Positions 24,588 to 33,184 of a DNA stretch of 61,922 nucleotides are shown here, piece after piece. The position numbers and the translations under genes are program-made. This stretch comes from Sphingomonas sanguinis NBRC 13937 (GTDB lineage Bacteria; Pseudomonadota; Alphaproteobacteria; Sphingomonadales; Sphingomonadaceae). The stretch covers positions 1 through 61,922 of the forward strand of contig NZ_BCTY01000017.1 of NCBI RefSeq assembly GCF_001591005.1, written 5' to 3'. The notes under the pieces were generated by a model. It did no database searches and was not told the origin of the DNA. It was given only the letters and a program-made list of their open reading frames with translations. Within the stretch, counting starts at the first letter, position 1. Each line of letters opens with the position of its first letter.

Positions 24588-25433
24588 ATGCGGACGCTGC
24601 CGATGCCGCCCCAGGCGGCGGCCGACGTGCTGGCCACCTGCGTTGGTGGCGTTGCCGATCCGGCGTTGCGCCTTCGACTTCAGGCGATCACACCTCAGCT
24701 CGTTGCCGCGGCCGCCAATTATGATCAGCTTGCTCGCATCCAAAGCCTGCATCAGGTCGTCCGCGCGCCCAACGTCGGCGCCGTGACCCGACCGGAGCTT
24801 GAAGGACTCTATTCACAGCAGATGAGTGCGGCGAACGGTGCAGCACGGTTGATCTACAGCGCCATCCGGAACGCCTCGCCAAACGGCAAATGCCCGCTCT
24901 GTGGCATCGGCACTGTCACCGTGCTCGACCATCATCTCCCAAAGGCGCGCTATCCCAATCTATCGGTCTGTCCCTTCAACCTCGTTCCGGCTTGCGACTT
25001 CTGCAACAACGCCAAGCGTGCGCGCTTCCCGACCTGCGCGGAAGAGCAGACGATCCATCCATATTATGACGATTTCACCCAACAGCAGTGGATTTTCGCC
25101 CAGCTCGACGTCGCGGGGCCGCCGGTCCTTGTCTTTCATGTCGATGCGCCGGCCCACTGGCCGCAAGTCGCGAGGCTCCGGGCCAAGAGGCACTTCGATG
25201 TCGTCAAGCTCGGCGTGAGCTACACGTCGAACGCAAATGACGATCTCATGCCACTGCGCGATCATCTCACCACGATTGCGGCGACCAAAGGCGCGGCTGG
25301 GGTCCAAGCCTATCTCGCCGAAGAGCAAGCTCGCTACGCACCTCGCCTCAATAGCTGGCAGCACGTTATGTTTCAGACGCTCGCAGCCAATCCGTGGTTC
25401 GTCGGCGGCGGGTATCTTCAAATCCCGCAATGA
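24588..25433 (+). CDS. HNH endonuclease, partner of the ATPase
   Basis: The 281-residue protein has a zinc-bound HNH core: CPLCG (102-106), LDHHLPK (113-119), FNLVPACDFCNN (130-141), with D114/H115/H116 and N131 as candidate active-site residues. The N-terminal 95 residues are helical. The C-terminal part (FHVDAPAHWPQVARLRAKRHFDVVKLG onward) resembles the tail of PtuB-like nucleases. ATG 24588 directly follows the ATPase stop, so translation is coupled and the two likely form a complex. A function in anti-phage or anti-plasmid defence is inferred from this pairing. Confidence 0.85.
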   Translation: MRTLPMPPQAAADVLATCVGGVADPALRLRLQAITPQLVAAAANYDQLARIQSLHQVVRAPNVGAVTRPELEGLYSQQMSAANGAARLIYSAIRNASPNGKCPLCGIGTVTVLDHHLPKARYPNLSVCPFNLVPACDFCNNAKRARFPTCAEEQTIHPYYDDFTQQQWIFAQLDVAGPPVLVFHVDAPAHWPQVARLRAKRHFDVVKLGVSYTSNANDDLMPLRDHLTTIAATKGAAGVQAYLAEEQARYAPRLNSWQHVMFQTLAANPWFVGGGYLQIPQ

Positions 25434-25669
25434 CATCAGGTCGCGCCTACAAAGGCCGCTTTCGCGAGGTGATTAGGTGGCAGCGAGAGAACATTGTGAG
25501 GACCGGCAACACTCGAGCTGGCGGATTGCATGCGAATGGCCGGTCTCGGCCGGAGCAGACTTTCGAGCGCCGGCTGCGGAATAGCTTGAACTGGTCGAGA
25601 GCCGCTATCGCGGAAAACGGTGGGAAGCGGACACTCGCGCAATCGCAAAATCCGGGTCCGCTAGGGTAA
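25430..25669 (+). CDS. Possible small protein overlapping the HNH gene stop
   Basis: An open frame of 79 codons begins at ATG 25430, overlapping the HNH stop (ATGA), which would couple it to the defence pair. The product is basic and arginine-rich (YKGRFREVIRWQREN, then TFERRLRNSLNWSRAAIAEN), with no known motif. It could equally be chance. Confidence 0.3.
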   Translation: MTSGRAYKGRFREVIRWQRENIVRTGNTRAGGLHANGRSRPEQTFERRLRNSLNWSRAAIAENGGKRTLAQSQNPGPLG

Positions 25670-25692
25670 AAAGCGAATCCGTGTTGGACAGA

Positions 25693-26091
25693 TCATGCAG
25701 GAAAATGAATTCCGCATAATTTGTTGCCGTCTGGGTCGCGAAAATAGGCAAGTTCGACTGTTCCCAGCGATGCCGTATTGCGCGGGCCGGGCGGGGCTTC
25801 GATCGAGGTGCCGCCGTTGGCGACCGCGGTATCATGAAGCTGCTTCACTTGTTCAGGCGAGTTGCACGAAAAGGCGACGGTGCTGCCGTTGGCGACGCTT
25901 GCCGGTTCGTCGTTAATCGGCTGGCTGACGATGAAGTTGGTTCCGTTGCCATTATTATAGATCAGCCGCGTATGGCCGCTGTCGGCGATGTTCCGCGCCC
26001 CTTCGCCTGCCCCCAAAGTGGCGAGCACCGTGTCGTAGAAGCGCTTCGACCGTTCAATGTCGTTCGATCCGACCATGGTGTGAAAAAGCAT
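25693..26091 (-). CDS. VOC family (glyoxalase-like) protein
   Basis: The 132-residue protein starts at ATG 26091 (MLFHTMVGSNDIERSKRFYD), which suits the VOC fold; the frame is open 39 bases upstream. It ends with VELAYFRDPDGNKLCGIHFPA, the usual C-terminal motif with the metal-facing glutamate of the second module. Members bind small ligands or detoxify reactive compounds; the substrate here is unknown. It stands alone between the defence pair and the small recombinase. Confidence 0.85.
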   Translation of the reverse strand: MLFHTMVGSNDIERSKRFYDTVLATLGAGEGARNIADSGHTRLIYNNGNGTNFIVSQPINDEPASVANGSTVAFSCNSPEQVKQLHDTAVANGGTSIEAPPGPRNTASLGTVELAYFRDPDGNKLCGIHFPA

Positions 26092-26279
26092 CCGGGCTCT
26101 CCTTGGGGCTGATCGACTTCCGATCGCCACTAGCCTTTTAATCTAACCGGCCCATAGGACGCGGTCACCCCCGGGTCGTCGAATGTCCACAATTGGTCGG
26201 CATAGGCCCCCGAGCAATACGAGACCGTCATACCCGCAAGCGTTCTTCCGATGGCCGATCTGGCCATTGGAGAACGATC

Positions 26280-26912
26280 ATGGAGATGCCTGAAACCGAG
26301 CGCACCGTCACAAAGCGGCAAGTCTGGAATGCCGGAAGAACCGTCGGTGCGAAGCGTGCCCTCAAACCGAAGCAGATTTGGGAAATTCGGTTCTATCTCA
26401 ATCAACGTCGACGCCTGCGAGATCGGGCGCTGTTCGATCTGGCAATCGACAGCAAACTCCGAGGCTGCGACTTGGTGCAGATGAGGATCGGCGACCTTGT
26501 CAGCAGCGGGCAAGTCCGAACGCGAGCGATTGTCATGCAGCAGAAAACAGGCCGACCGGTTCAGTTCGAGCTACTTCCAGATGCTCGCGCCAGCCTGCTG
26601 GCTTGGCTGGAGCGGCGGGGCGGCACGGTGGACGACTACGTCTTCCCCAGTCGAGTCGATCGTGATGGGCATCTCAGCACTCGCCAGTACGCCAGGCTTG
26701 TCGATGAATGGGTGACAGGGGTCGGTCTGATGCGAAGTGAATACGGTACGCACTCGCTCCGCCGAACGAAGGCATCAATCATCTACAGGGCAACCGGCAA
26801 TCTGCGAGCTGTCCAGATCCTGCTCGGCCATAGCAAGATCGAGAACACGGTCCGCTATCTCGGCATCGATGTGGAAGACGCACTTGCCCTCGCCGAGAAC
26901 ACCGAGATTTGA
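26280..26912 (+). CDS. Tyrosine recombinase (phage integrase family, short)
   Basis: The 210-residue protein starts at ATG 26280 after a GGAGAACG ribosome site. The catalytic domain is recognisable: LRDRALFDLAIDSKLRGCDL with the first arginine, then the HSLRRTKAS box with histidine and arginine, then LLGHSKIENTVRYLGID with histidine and the tyrosine nucleophile in TVRY. The N-terminal DNA-binding domain is very short, as in small integrases from plasmids and cassettes. It probably helps move the adjacent defence or transfer region, or resolves plasmid dimers. The frame is intact. Confidence 0.87.
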   Translation: MEMPETERTVTKRQVWNAGRTVGAKRALKPKQIWEIRFYLNQRRRLRDRALFDLAIDSKLRGCDLVQMRIGDLVSSGQVRTRAIVMQQKTGRPVQFELLPDARASLLAWLERRGGTVDDYVFPSRVDRDGHLSTRQYARLVDEWVTGVGLMRSEYGTHSLRRTKASIIYRATGNLRAVQILLGHSKIENTVRYLGIDVEDALALAENTEI

Positions 26913-27111
26913 CCTGTCGGCTCCTCGCTCGGGCGAGGGGCCGCCCTTACGGCGCATGGGACAAAACAGCCAAATACGGGGCCTCGCCGAACGGCGGGTT
27001 CAACTGTGAGCTGCCGTCCGCCGCTGTCCCGAAAACGATGGTGAAACGAGAAAATATTAGGTTTCTCGAAACGTCTGAGAGACGCGGTTTCGGGAAAGTC
27101 GGTGCCTTATA

Positions 27112-28836
27112 TCAGCCTAGGGTCGCGCTCGCCATTCCGCCCAAAGTCTGCCCGCATTGCCTGTCACTTGCCCTCGTGGTCTGCATCTGCTGGACGGAAA
27201 CCCGTTCCTTCCCTTCCGGAAGGTAACGAATGGTGCGCTTTGCACCCTGATCCTCGACCAGCAGACCATAGGGAACAAGGGCGTTGTCCGGTTCCCCTTC
27301 GGTTCGTTCAAGAATCTTCATGCCGTTACGCAGGCCCGCCGCATAGGCGGGATGGCCAGGATCAACTCCCATAACGACGTTGCCGGCAGCGGCGGTCGCT
27401 TCGGCATCGAACCCTCGTGAGAAAGAGGGGCGTTGTTCAGTGACGATCGTCGCGCATGATCCGAAGGTGTCGGCGGGCAACAGGATCGGTTCTCCGCGAG
27501 CCAGATGGCGTGCCTCGTCGTCATCGACACTCAGTCCACTGCGCGCGGCCAGACGGCGAAAGATGTCGGTCGCGTAGCCGTCGGACGTACGGGCCGCCGC
27601 TAATTGCGCAAGCATCACCGTATCGAGGTTTGTCCGTCCGCCGCTGGCCTCCAACAGTCGCCGGTTCCAGATCGCAGCAAGGAGCGCGCCTCGCTGATAT
27701 GCAAGCTTCTGCGCTGCGTCATTGTCCCAGAAGGCAGATGCCGCCTGCGCGCCCGTCAAGGTCCGCACTGGCGATCCGGCATAGGCTGCCAGCATCTCGT
27801 TCCATTGGGCGGCGAACTCGGCCCGGGAAATCACGCCGGCACGAACCATCAGGGCTCGCGCATAATAGTCGGTGAAGCCCTCGCTGAACCAATAATGCGC
27901 CGGTCGCGCATCCCGATCTTCGGGCATCGTGCCGAGCCGCGCGGGGTTCCAGCTATGAAAATACTCATGGGCGAGCAGCCATTTCATGCGGTCCAGCGGT
28001 GCGCGGTGATCGACCCATAGCGCGAAGGCATCACCGCGGCCGGTGCCGCCAAAACTCATCACCGCCGGATTGCCCACGAGGGGAGCCGCCGTCACTAGAA
28101 AGGGCGCACCCCGATCCGTCCGCCAGAAATCCCGCTCAACGGCGACAACCCGCCGGGCAAGGCGATCCAACTGCTCCGGCGTGAAGGCATAACTACCAAT
28201 CGTTGCCACGCGTACGCCGGACCCGTCCCGTGCCGGAAATGTCCTGAGGTCATGTCCGCCGATGACGATACTTTCCAGCGCGTCGGCCACGGTGCCGGGG
28301 CGAAGCGCCGCGCGGGTCCGGCCCGCGAGATGCTCGAGATCGGACGCGAAGCCGATCCCGGATGCGCCTGTCCAGTCGAAGGTCACGGGCGCTTTCTCGC
28401 GGCCGGCGGGGAAGCCGAACAGCGCGTTGCCCGCGGCATAGAACCAGCCCGGCCGGACAACTGGTCGCGCCTGTTCGCTGTCCTCGACGGTCGGATCGTG
28501 GTCATATGCCGATACGATGCGATAGGTCACGGTCAGGCTCGCGTCGGGGGCGGCACGGATGCGCCAATGCCCGTCATTGCTTTGCTCGACGCCCGTCGCA
28601 CCTTGGACCTTCACATCGCGCGCCCATTGCCAAAGGTGGCGCTCGCCGCTCCAACCGTCATCCCATCGGAAGTCAGTGGTGCCCGAGGGGTCGGCGCGGA
28701 AGCGGACCTGAACCCGTAAGGCTGTGATATTGCCGCCGGACACCTCCGGCGCCAGCGTATATTGGACGGGCTGCTGTGCGACTGGTGGGGCGGCAGACAC
28801 CAACGTCAGGGCGGCGATACTAAAAAGGAGGCGCAT
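27112..28836 (-). CDS. Secreted M61 family (glycyl aminopeptidase-like) metallopeptidase
   Basis: The 574-residue protein starts at ATG 28836 with a signal peptide (MRLLFSIAALTLVSAAPPVAQ) after an AGGAGG ribosome site. The M61 catalytic motif HEYFHSWNPARL is present, with the downstream glutamate in FSEGFTDYYARALM. A C-terminal PDZ-like part contains GVDPGHPAYAAGLRNGMKIL. Length matches the family. It probably digests peptides in the periplasm. It is monocistronic, separated from the next upstream gene by two strong hairpins. Confidence 0.9.
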   Translation of the reverse strand: MRLLFSIAALTLVSAAPPVAQQPVQYTLAPEVSGGNITALRVQVRFRADPSGTTDFRWDDGWSGERHLWQWARDVKVQGATGVEQSNDGHWRIRAAPDASLTVTYRIVSAYDHDPTVEDSEQARPVVRPGWFYAAGNALFGFPAGREKAPVTFDWTGASGIGFASDLEHLAGRTRAALRPGTVADALESIVIGGHDLRTFPARDGSGVRVATIGSYAFTPEQLDRLARRVVAVERDFWRTDRGAPFLVTAAPLVGNPAVMSFGGTGRGDAFALWVDHRAPLDRMKWLLAHEYFHSWNPARLGTMPEDRDARPAHYWFSEGFTDYYARALMVRAGVISRAEFAAQWNEMLAAYAGSPVRTLTGAQAASAFWDNDAAQKLAYQRGALLAAIWNRRLLEASGGRTNLDTVMLAQLAAARTSDGYATDIFRRLAARSGLSVDDDEARHLARGEPILLPADTFGSCATIVTEQRPSFSRGFDAEATAAAGNVVMGVDPGHPAYAAGLRNGMKILERTEGEPDNALVPYGLLVEDQGAKRTIRYLPEGKERVSVQQMQTTRASDRQCGQTLGGMASATLG

Positions 28837-28945
28837 GTCACTATGGTAGCGATGGCGTGCGCTTCGACAATCAGGCTTTCCCAATTGGGAACCGCCAGCG
28901 GGACAGCCTCAGCCGTCTCGAATGGGATGGTCAAATGAGATTATG

Positions 28946-29001
28946 GCAGGCTTCTCAAAACTCGCCGTTCTGAGAAGCCTGCTAAGCGCCAGCAGCTTAG
29001 C
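28946..29001. terminator. Two adjacent hairpins between minus-strand genes
   Basis: A perfect 12-bp stem (GCAGGCTTCTCA at 28946-28957 with its complement at 28971-28982) is followed by a 6-bp stem, GCTAAG/CTTAGC (28981-29001). They follow the stop of the NTF2-like gene on the minus strand. There is no long T run, so termination is likely but not certain. Confidence 0.55.
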
Positions 29002-29009
29002 GATGTGAA

Positions 29010-29444
29010 TCAACCCGTCTTTGCTGGCGGAATTGGGGTGTACTGCGCCGAAACCAACAGCCATTTGCCGGCTGCTCGCTCGGCAACGTAACGGACACGA
29101 ACCGATCGAACTGGTCCGCCTGGAATAGTGAATGACTTACGTGTTGTGATGATAGCGACGTCGCCGCGCGACCGAATAACCAGAGGTTCGCTGGTCATCG
29201 CTGGCGCAGTACGCTTCAGCTCGGGAGCGTAGAACCCCAGCACCTTCCCGCGATCATCGACTTCACCAACTGGCGAAATTTCCTCGTAATCGGACGCGAG
29301 AGTTTTCGAGAGTGCAGCCGGATCATGCTGAATACGAGCGGCGTCGAAACGGTCAATCAAAGACTTAATTTCTATATTCTGTGCGCTTGCAGTCGATGCT
29401 ATCAACAAAGCCACCGGACCGATCGCCCAAATCATCAAACGCAT
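29010..29444 (-). CDS. Secreted NTF2/DUF4440-like protein
   Basis: The 144-residue protein starts at ATG 29444 with a signal peptide (MRLMIWAIGPVALLIASTASAQ). The mature part fits the SnoaL/DUF4440 cone fold: IKSLIDRFDAARIQHDPAALSKTLASDYEEISPVG and, at the end, VRYVAERAAGKWLLVSAQYTPI. Such proteins bind small ligands or are simple enzymes of unknown substrate. It starts 242 bases from the divergent GNAT gene, and two hairpins follow its stop. Confidence 0.82.
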   Translation of the reverse strand: MRLMIWAIGPVALLIASTASAQNIEIKSLIDRFDAARIQHDPAALSKTLASDYEEISPVGEVDDRGKVLGFYAPELKRTAPAMTSEPLVIRSRGDVAIITTRKSFTIPGGPVRSVRVRYVAERAAGKWLLVSAQYTPIPPAKTG

Positions 29445-29684
29445 ATGTCCCCCTTCGTGAGATTCACGCCACTCCGATAATGACTTCAATCGCGATCACG
29501 AAACCAGAAAGTGCGCGTTGGGACATTCGCCGTGATGCGAGTGCATCCTGCCGGTTGCCACCGAACAGGAACTCACCATGCGAAGTCGATTCTGCGTCAG
29601 CGAGCGCGATCACATGACCACGGTCGCCATCAGTGATTCCGCCTGCTGTTGCGGTTGCTACGCACGCCAGCTTATGCATACGCA

Positions 29685-30248
29685 ATGAACACTGATTTGT
29701 CGTTGGGCAATCGCCCCGATCTCGCCACTGAACGCCTATCCCTTCGGCGGCCTGACGATCGCGACATTGACGCTATAGTCGACGTTGTCGGAAATTGGGA
29801 AGTGGCACGCCGCCTGGCGCGTGTTCCGCATCCATATGGTCCGGCCGATGCCCGCTTTTTCCTAGATCATGTCGTTCCTGCCGAATGGGTGTGGGCCGTC
29901 ACTCTGCGAGGATCCGACACACTTCTCGGCGCGATCGGTCTAACGCCGGAAGAAGGCGCTGACGCCGCTGAGTTGGGTTATTGGCTGTCCCCTGCCCATT
30001 GGGGGAGCGGCATAACGACCGAAGCCGCTCGGGCGGTCGTCGCCTTTGGTTTCGAGCGTCTCGGCCTTCCCATCATCACGTCTGGCTATTTCGAGGACAA
30101 TCCTCCTTCGGGCCGGGTGCTTCGCAAGCTCGGCTTCGTGGAAACCGGGCATGTGATGCGACCTTGCCTAGCGGCAGGTAGCGAGGTGCCTTCAATAAGG
30201 ATGGAGCTGGCGTACCCAGCACGAGGCCAACTACGGGGAGACTGCTGA
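29685..30248 (+). CDS. GNAT family N-acetyltransferase (RimJ-like)
   Basis: The 187-residue protein shows the GNAT pattern: TERLSLRRPDDRDIDAIVDVVG, LGYWLSPAHWGSGITTEAARAVVAFGFERLG (acetyl-CoA loop region) and ENPPSGRVLRKLGF-like text (EDNPPSGRVLRKLGFVETGH). It resembles the second GNAT at 41724-42272, which shares the VARVPxPYxxADA segment, so the two look like paralogues. The substrate is unknown. I start at ATG 29685 (MNTDLSLG), because the upstream codons of the frame have no ribosome site. Confidence 0.88.
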   Translation: MNTDLSLGNRPDLATERLSLRRPDDRDIDAIVDVVGNWEVARRLARVPHPYGPADARFFLDHVVPAEWVWAVTLRGSDTLLGAIGLTPEEGADAAELGYWLSPAHWGSGITTEAARAVVAFGFERLGLPIITSGYFEDNPPSGRVLRKLGFVETGHVMRPCLAAGSEVPSIRMELAYPARGQLRGDC

Positions 30249-30419
30249 TTCAGCCTTCCCGATTGAGAACAACCAGCGAGACGGCCGGGGCTGTCTCGTT
30301 TCCGATGGTATTTTGGGAAACGCAGGCTGCTGATCGAGGCCAGGCGTCTCGATCATGCGCCCGCGACGGCGATGTGCCTCGCCTGTGCCAAGGAGGGTTA
30401 GGTCCGAAAGGAAGGCGTG

Positions 30420-30661
30420 ATGCCGACCGGAACGATCAAATATCTCGACCGTGGTGGAGCCGTGGAGCCTGGGGCTTCATCTCGCGTGACGACAAACAGC
30501 CCAAAGTCTTTGTCCATATCCGAGCGGCAGAGCGCGCCGGCTTCACCGACCTGAGGCGCGGACAGCGCTGGCGCTTCACGCTGGTCGAGCGCCCTAAGGG
30601 CGGGTTTGAAACCGACGATCCGGAAATGCTCTTTGACGAACCACCGCCAGCCGGGCGCTAA
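30420..30661 (+). pseudogene. Cold-shock-domain gene frameshifted by an 8-bp tandem duplication
   Basis: ATG 30420 with a GAAAGGAAGG ribosome site starts MPTGTIKYLDRGGA, but the CSD continues in another frame as WGFISRDDKQPKVFVHIRAAERAGF and DLRRGQRWRF. The break coincides with a perfect tandem repeat GTGGAGCC at 30454-30461 and 30462-30469. Removing one copy restores an uninterrupted protein in which GGA runs into WGFISRDD. A longer frame from 30263 spans the CSD part but lacks the CSD start. It is either a pseudogene or a reversible phase switch. Confidence 0.8.
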
Positions 30662-30708
30662 TGCTATCAGCCCTACGATTACCTAATTTGCGATAGGGTA
30701 CGACCAGG

Positions 30709-31503
30709 TCATTTCAGCCTTGTGGCTTTCAGGATCATATTAACCACCTCCGTCATTGTCTCTTCGACGATTGACGGTTGCGGAACAGACTCCACAAGCA
30801 AAGGCGCATTGATGACGCGCGTTACCAGAGCGGCATTCCAACCGAACGACTGGGCGCCGATCGTGTCCCATGTGTGGGCTGCGACCAACCAGGTGGAAGA
30901 TTTCGCGACGTCCATCGTGTCAGTGACCAGTTGATAGGTAGCAGGCGACGGCTTGAAACGCCGGGCCGGTTCCACCGTGAAGCGCCGCTCCAACAACGGC
31001 GCCAGGCCGGCCTTATCAAGCGGATCCGGCGCTGCGCCGGCGGGCGTGTTGGTGAGTGTAACGAGCCTGCATCCTGCATCCTTCAGGCGGCGCAACGCCA
31101 TCGGCACATCGCGGTGCACCGGCAGGTTCCCAATCATCGTGCTCAGTTCGCGAATATGATCTTCGGTGATAGGCACATCATGGATTTTGCCGAGCATCCG
31201 CAGAACGCCCGCCCCCAGCTTTCCGAACGGGACATAGTCGCCCGTCAGCGACAAGGTCTGCGAGTATAGGATCAGCTGCGCGAACCATTCGCGCATTCGC
31301 CCCTTGGCGGCAAAAACGCGCTCGAAAAGAGGATCGAGTACGTCAATGTCCAACAGTGTTTCATTGACGTCGAACACGATCAGCGGAGCGGTCATAAGTG
31401 TCGGGTCCTTTTCTCGTGCAAAGGCGGGATCGATGATCGTCGACATCGCGACCATGCTACCCAAACCGACAACGGCACGGCGGGAATACTGCGGGTCGTG
31501 CAT
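30709..31503 (-). CDS. Haloacid dehalogenase type II, Tat-exported
   Basis: The 264-residue HAD-superfamily protein begins with a twin-arginine signal (YSRRAVVGLGSMVAM). HAD motif I is LIVFDVNETLLDID, motif II is VTLTNTPAG, motif III lysine is in RFKPSPATYQ, and the late VAAHTWDTIGAQSFGWNAALV replaces motif IV. This fits L-2-haloacid dehalogenases. The Tat signal is unusual for the family, which is usually cytoplasmic; an internal ATG (MTAPLIVFD) would give a non-exported form. It reads in the same direction as the ccdA-thioredoxin pair. Confidence 0.85.
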   Translation of the reverse strand: MHDPQYSRRAVVGLGSMVAMSTIIDPAFAREKDPTLMTAPLIVFDVNETLLDIDVLDPLFERVFAAKGRMREWFAQLILYSQTLSLTGDYVPFGKLGAGVLRMLGKIHDVPITEDHIRELSTMIGNLPVHRDVPMALRRLKDAGCRLVTLTNTPAGAAPDPLDKAGLAPLLERRFTVEPARRFKPSPATYQLVTDTMDVAKSSTWLVAAHTWDTIGAQSFGWNAALVTRVINAPLLVESVPQPSIVEETMTEVVNMILKATRLK

Positions 31504-31597
31504 CGCTATTTAATCCTTGAATGCAATCGGCTCCGAGTGTTGGCGGCATTCGGAGCCTTCGAACAACGAGCAATGCTCCTTTTGGTATCGACCTGCT

Positions 31598-32320
31598 TCA
31601 AAAGCGCGTTGTCAGACGCACCAGCCAATCAGGCGACAGGTCCGTAAGTACGGCCTCCAACATCCGATCGAAGCCGGTGAGGATCGCCAGCCCGATTGCG
31701 ATCAGGATCGCGCCCAGCATGGCCTTGCCGACCAGGCCGGTTGTCCGCATCCCGCCGCGTACCCGACGCATGGTCGACCCGGATAGCAGGCCAATCAGAA
31801 CCAACGGGGTCGCGGCACCGATCCCGAACGCGGTCATGACGAGCGAGACTTCACCGAGGTTCCGGCCTTGCGCCGCCAATACGGAAGCAGCGCCCAGCGT
31901 CGGGCCGACACATGGTGCCCAGACGAGGCCGAGCAGGATACCGACCGCGGCCTGACCGGGCAGGCCGCTGCCCTGAACGCCACCCATCCGTTGCTCGGCC
32001 CACGCACTGATCGGTGCGAGCACTGCCGTGAAACGGGCCTGTACCGGCGGGATCGCCAGCATTAGCCCGAAGGCGATCAGAACGATGCCGCCCGCCATGC
32101 GGAACGCATCGGCATCCAGTCCGATCGAAAAGCCGATCGTTGCGACGAACAGGCCAACCAGTGTGAAGCTCGTCGCGAGACCGGCACCCAGTACGAGTGG
32201 GCCGAGCCGATGTCGGCTCTGCGCTGTTCCGAAAACGATCGGCACCAGCGGCAGAACACAGGGTGACAGGATGGACAGCACCCCCGCCAGATAAGCGAGC
32301 AGCGGATTGAGCGTCGTCAC
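31598..32320 (-). CDS. CcdA/DsbD-type membrane thiol-disulfide transporter
   Basis: The 240-residue protein has about six membrane helices and the two conserved cysteines in SPCVLPLVP (C21) and APCVGPTLG (C137), typical of CcdA. It carries electrons from cytoplasmic thioredoxin to periplasmic partners. Its start overlaps the thioredoxin-like stop, and the pair is read from a SigF-type promoter (32765-32790), so the operon likely keeps periplasmic thiols reduced during metal or oxidative stress. Confidence 0.9.
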   Translation of the reverse strand: MTTLNPLLAYLAGVLSILSPCVLPLVPIVFGTAQSRHRLGPLVLGAGLATSFTLVGLFVATIGFSIGLDADAFRMAGGIVLIAFGLMLAIPPVQARFTAVLAPISAWAEQRMGGVQGSGLPGQAAVGILLGLVWAPCVGPTLGAASVLAAQGRNLGEVSLVMTAFGIGAATPLVLIGLLSGSTMRRVRGGMRTTGLVGKAMLGAILIAIGLAILTGFDRMLEAVLTDLSPDWLVRLTTRF

Positions 32321-32709
32321 GCGATCGGCGAACGGATCAATGCCTCGATGCGCGCGGGATCGGTATCGCCGACGAGACGCCCGGTTTCACGCGGACCTCG
32401 AAAGGCGATGAGCGTGCTTTGCCGACGGACACCCAATTGCTTCCACGCAGCTTTCTGCGTGTCGAAATTCAGGCGGAAAACGATCATTTTCGACGCCCAC
32501 GGCGACTTTGCGATGCGCTCGATGACCGGCGCCTGCGCCTTGCAGGTCGGGCACCAATCCGCAAAGACATCGACAAGGATCGGTCGTCCTTGTTTCTGTG
32601 CCTGAGCGAAGGCGCGTGCGTCGAAGGGACGGACCTCGGCTGCTTGCGCCGGTGCGATGGCCGCAATCGCGGATGTAGCCATGACGGCCAGCATGACTGG
32701 AAATTTCAA
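32317..32709 (-). CDS. Periplasmic thioredoxin-like protein
   Basis: The 130-residue protein has a signal peptide (MKFPVMLAVMATSAIAAIAPAQA) and a thioredoxin active site WCPTC (C53, C56) in VDVFADWCPTCKAQAPV. I use the TTG start at 32709, because AAAGGA lies just upstream and no ATG gives a full signal peptide. It overlaps the ccdA-like gene by four bases. Together they form a reducing relay to the periplasm. A SigF-like promoter and a long hairpin sit in the upstream gap. Confidence 0.88.
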   Translation of the reverse strand: MKFPVMLAVMATSAIAAIAPAQAAEVRPFDARAFAQAQKQGRPILVDVFADWCPTCKAQAPVIERIAKSPWASKMIVFRLNFDTQKAAWKQLGVRRQSTLIAFRGPRETGRLVGDTDPARIEALIRSPIA

Positions 32710-32722
32710 CCTATCATCCTTT

Positions 32723-32768
32723 CGAACACATGAACAGGACCTGATGGACGGTCCTGTTCATGTGTTCG
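32723..32768. repeat. Long perfect hairpin in the thioredoxin leader
   Basis: The arms 32723-32741 and 32750-32768 are 19 bases and exactly complementary, with an 8-base loop. There is no T run. It covers the -10 box of the SigF-like promoter and the leader of the thioredoxin gene, and lies after the DUF427 stop. Confidence 0.85.
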
Positions 32769-32790
32769 GATGACGAATGCGAAAGGTTAC
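32765..32790 (-). promoter_or_regulatory. SigF-type promoter of the thioredoxin-ccdA operon
   Basis: On the minus strand GTAACC (32790-32785) is followed after exactly 16 bases by CGAA (32768-32765). This is the same spacing and boxes as the promoter of sigF itself and matches the published Caulobacter SigF motif as I remember it. Confidence 0.75.
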
Positions 32791-32836
32791 AGGCCGGGCC
32801 AGTTTCCCGCGCGCTGCCCCCTGCACATGCTGTTCG

Positions 32837-33184
32837 TCAGCGTGTCGTATCAAGATCGACGACGCGCAGGGTCGACGCAACCTGGGGCACCGCGACACGG
32901 AAGGCGATGAAAAAGAACAGCGGATTGGGGAGCCAGTAACGCCAGCCCAGCATCCGATCGCGCGTGCCGTCCGCTGCGACGAAATCCAGCCAGACATAAA
33001 GGAATTTGTAAATGCACAGACCGGGAAGCCAGGTCGTGCGGAAACCCTTCGTCTTCAGGCACCGCCGGGAGATATAGTAATTTCCCTCGAACGGAGTGAT
33101 GCCCCACAAACCGACTTCGCCTTCGGCGATCGTCTCACCATCGGGCTCGTGAATAATGCGGATAAGCCTGGCCACGGCCGTCAC
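32837..33184 (-). CDS. DUF427-like protein downstream of nrsF
   Basis: The 115-residue protein probably starts at GTG 33184, overlapping the nrsF stop (GTGA); GTG 33175 is an alternative. The sequence IHEPDGETIAEGEVGLWGITPFEGNYYISRRCL, then LCIYKFLYVWLDFVAADG, fits DUF427, where a V-EGNxYFP strand and a later YxD pattern are usual. The tail is hydrophobic (WLPNPLFFFIAFRV), so it may touch the membrane. Function is unknown. It is the third gene of the sigF operon. Confidence 0.6.
   Translation of the reverse strand: MTAVARLIRIIHEPDGETIAEGEVGLWGITPFEGNYYISRRCLKTKGFRTTWLPGLCIYKFLYVWLDFVAADGTRDRMLGWRYWLPNPLFFFIAFRVAVPQVASTLRVVDLDTTR

Noticed and set aside
26130..26513. Minus-strand frame ending in TVSYCSGAYADQLWTFDD, overlapping the recombinase
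   Set aside because: The last 33 residues look protein-like, but most of the frame is antisense to the recombinase and I could not assign a family.
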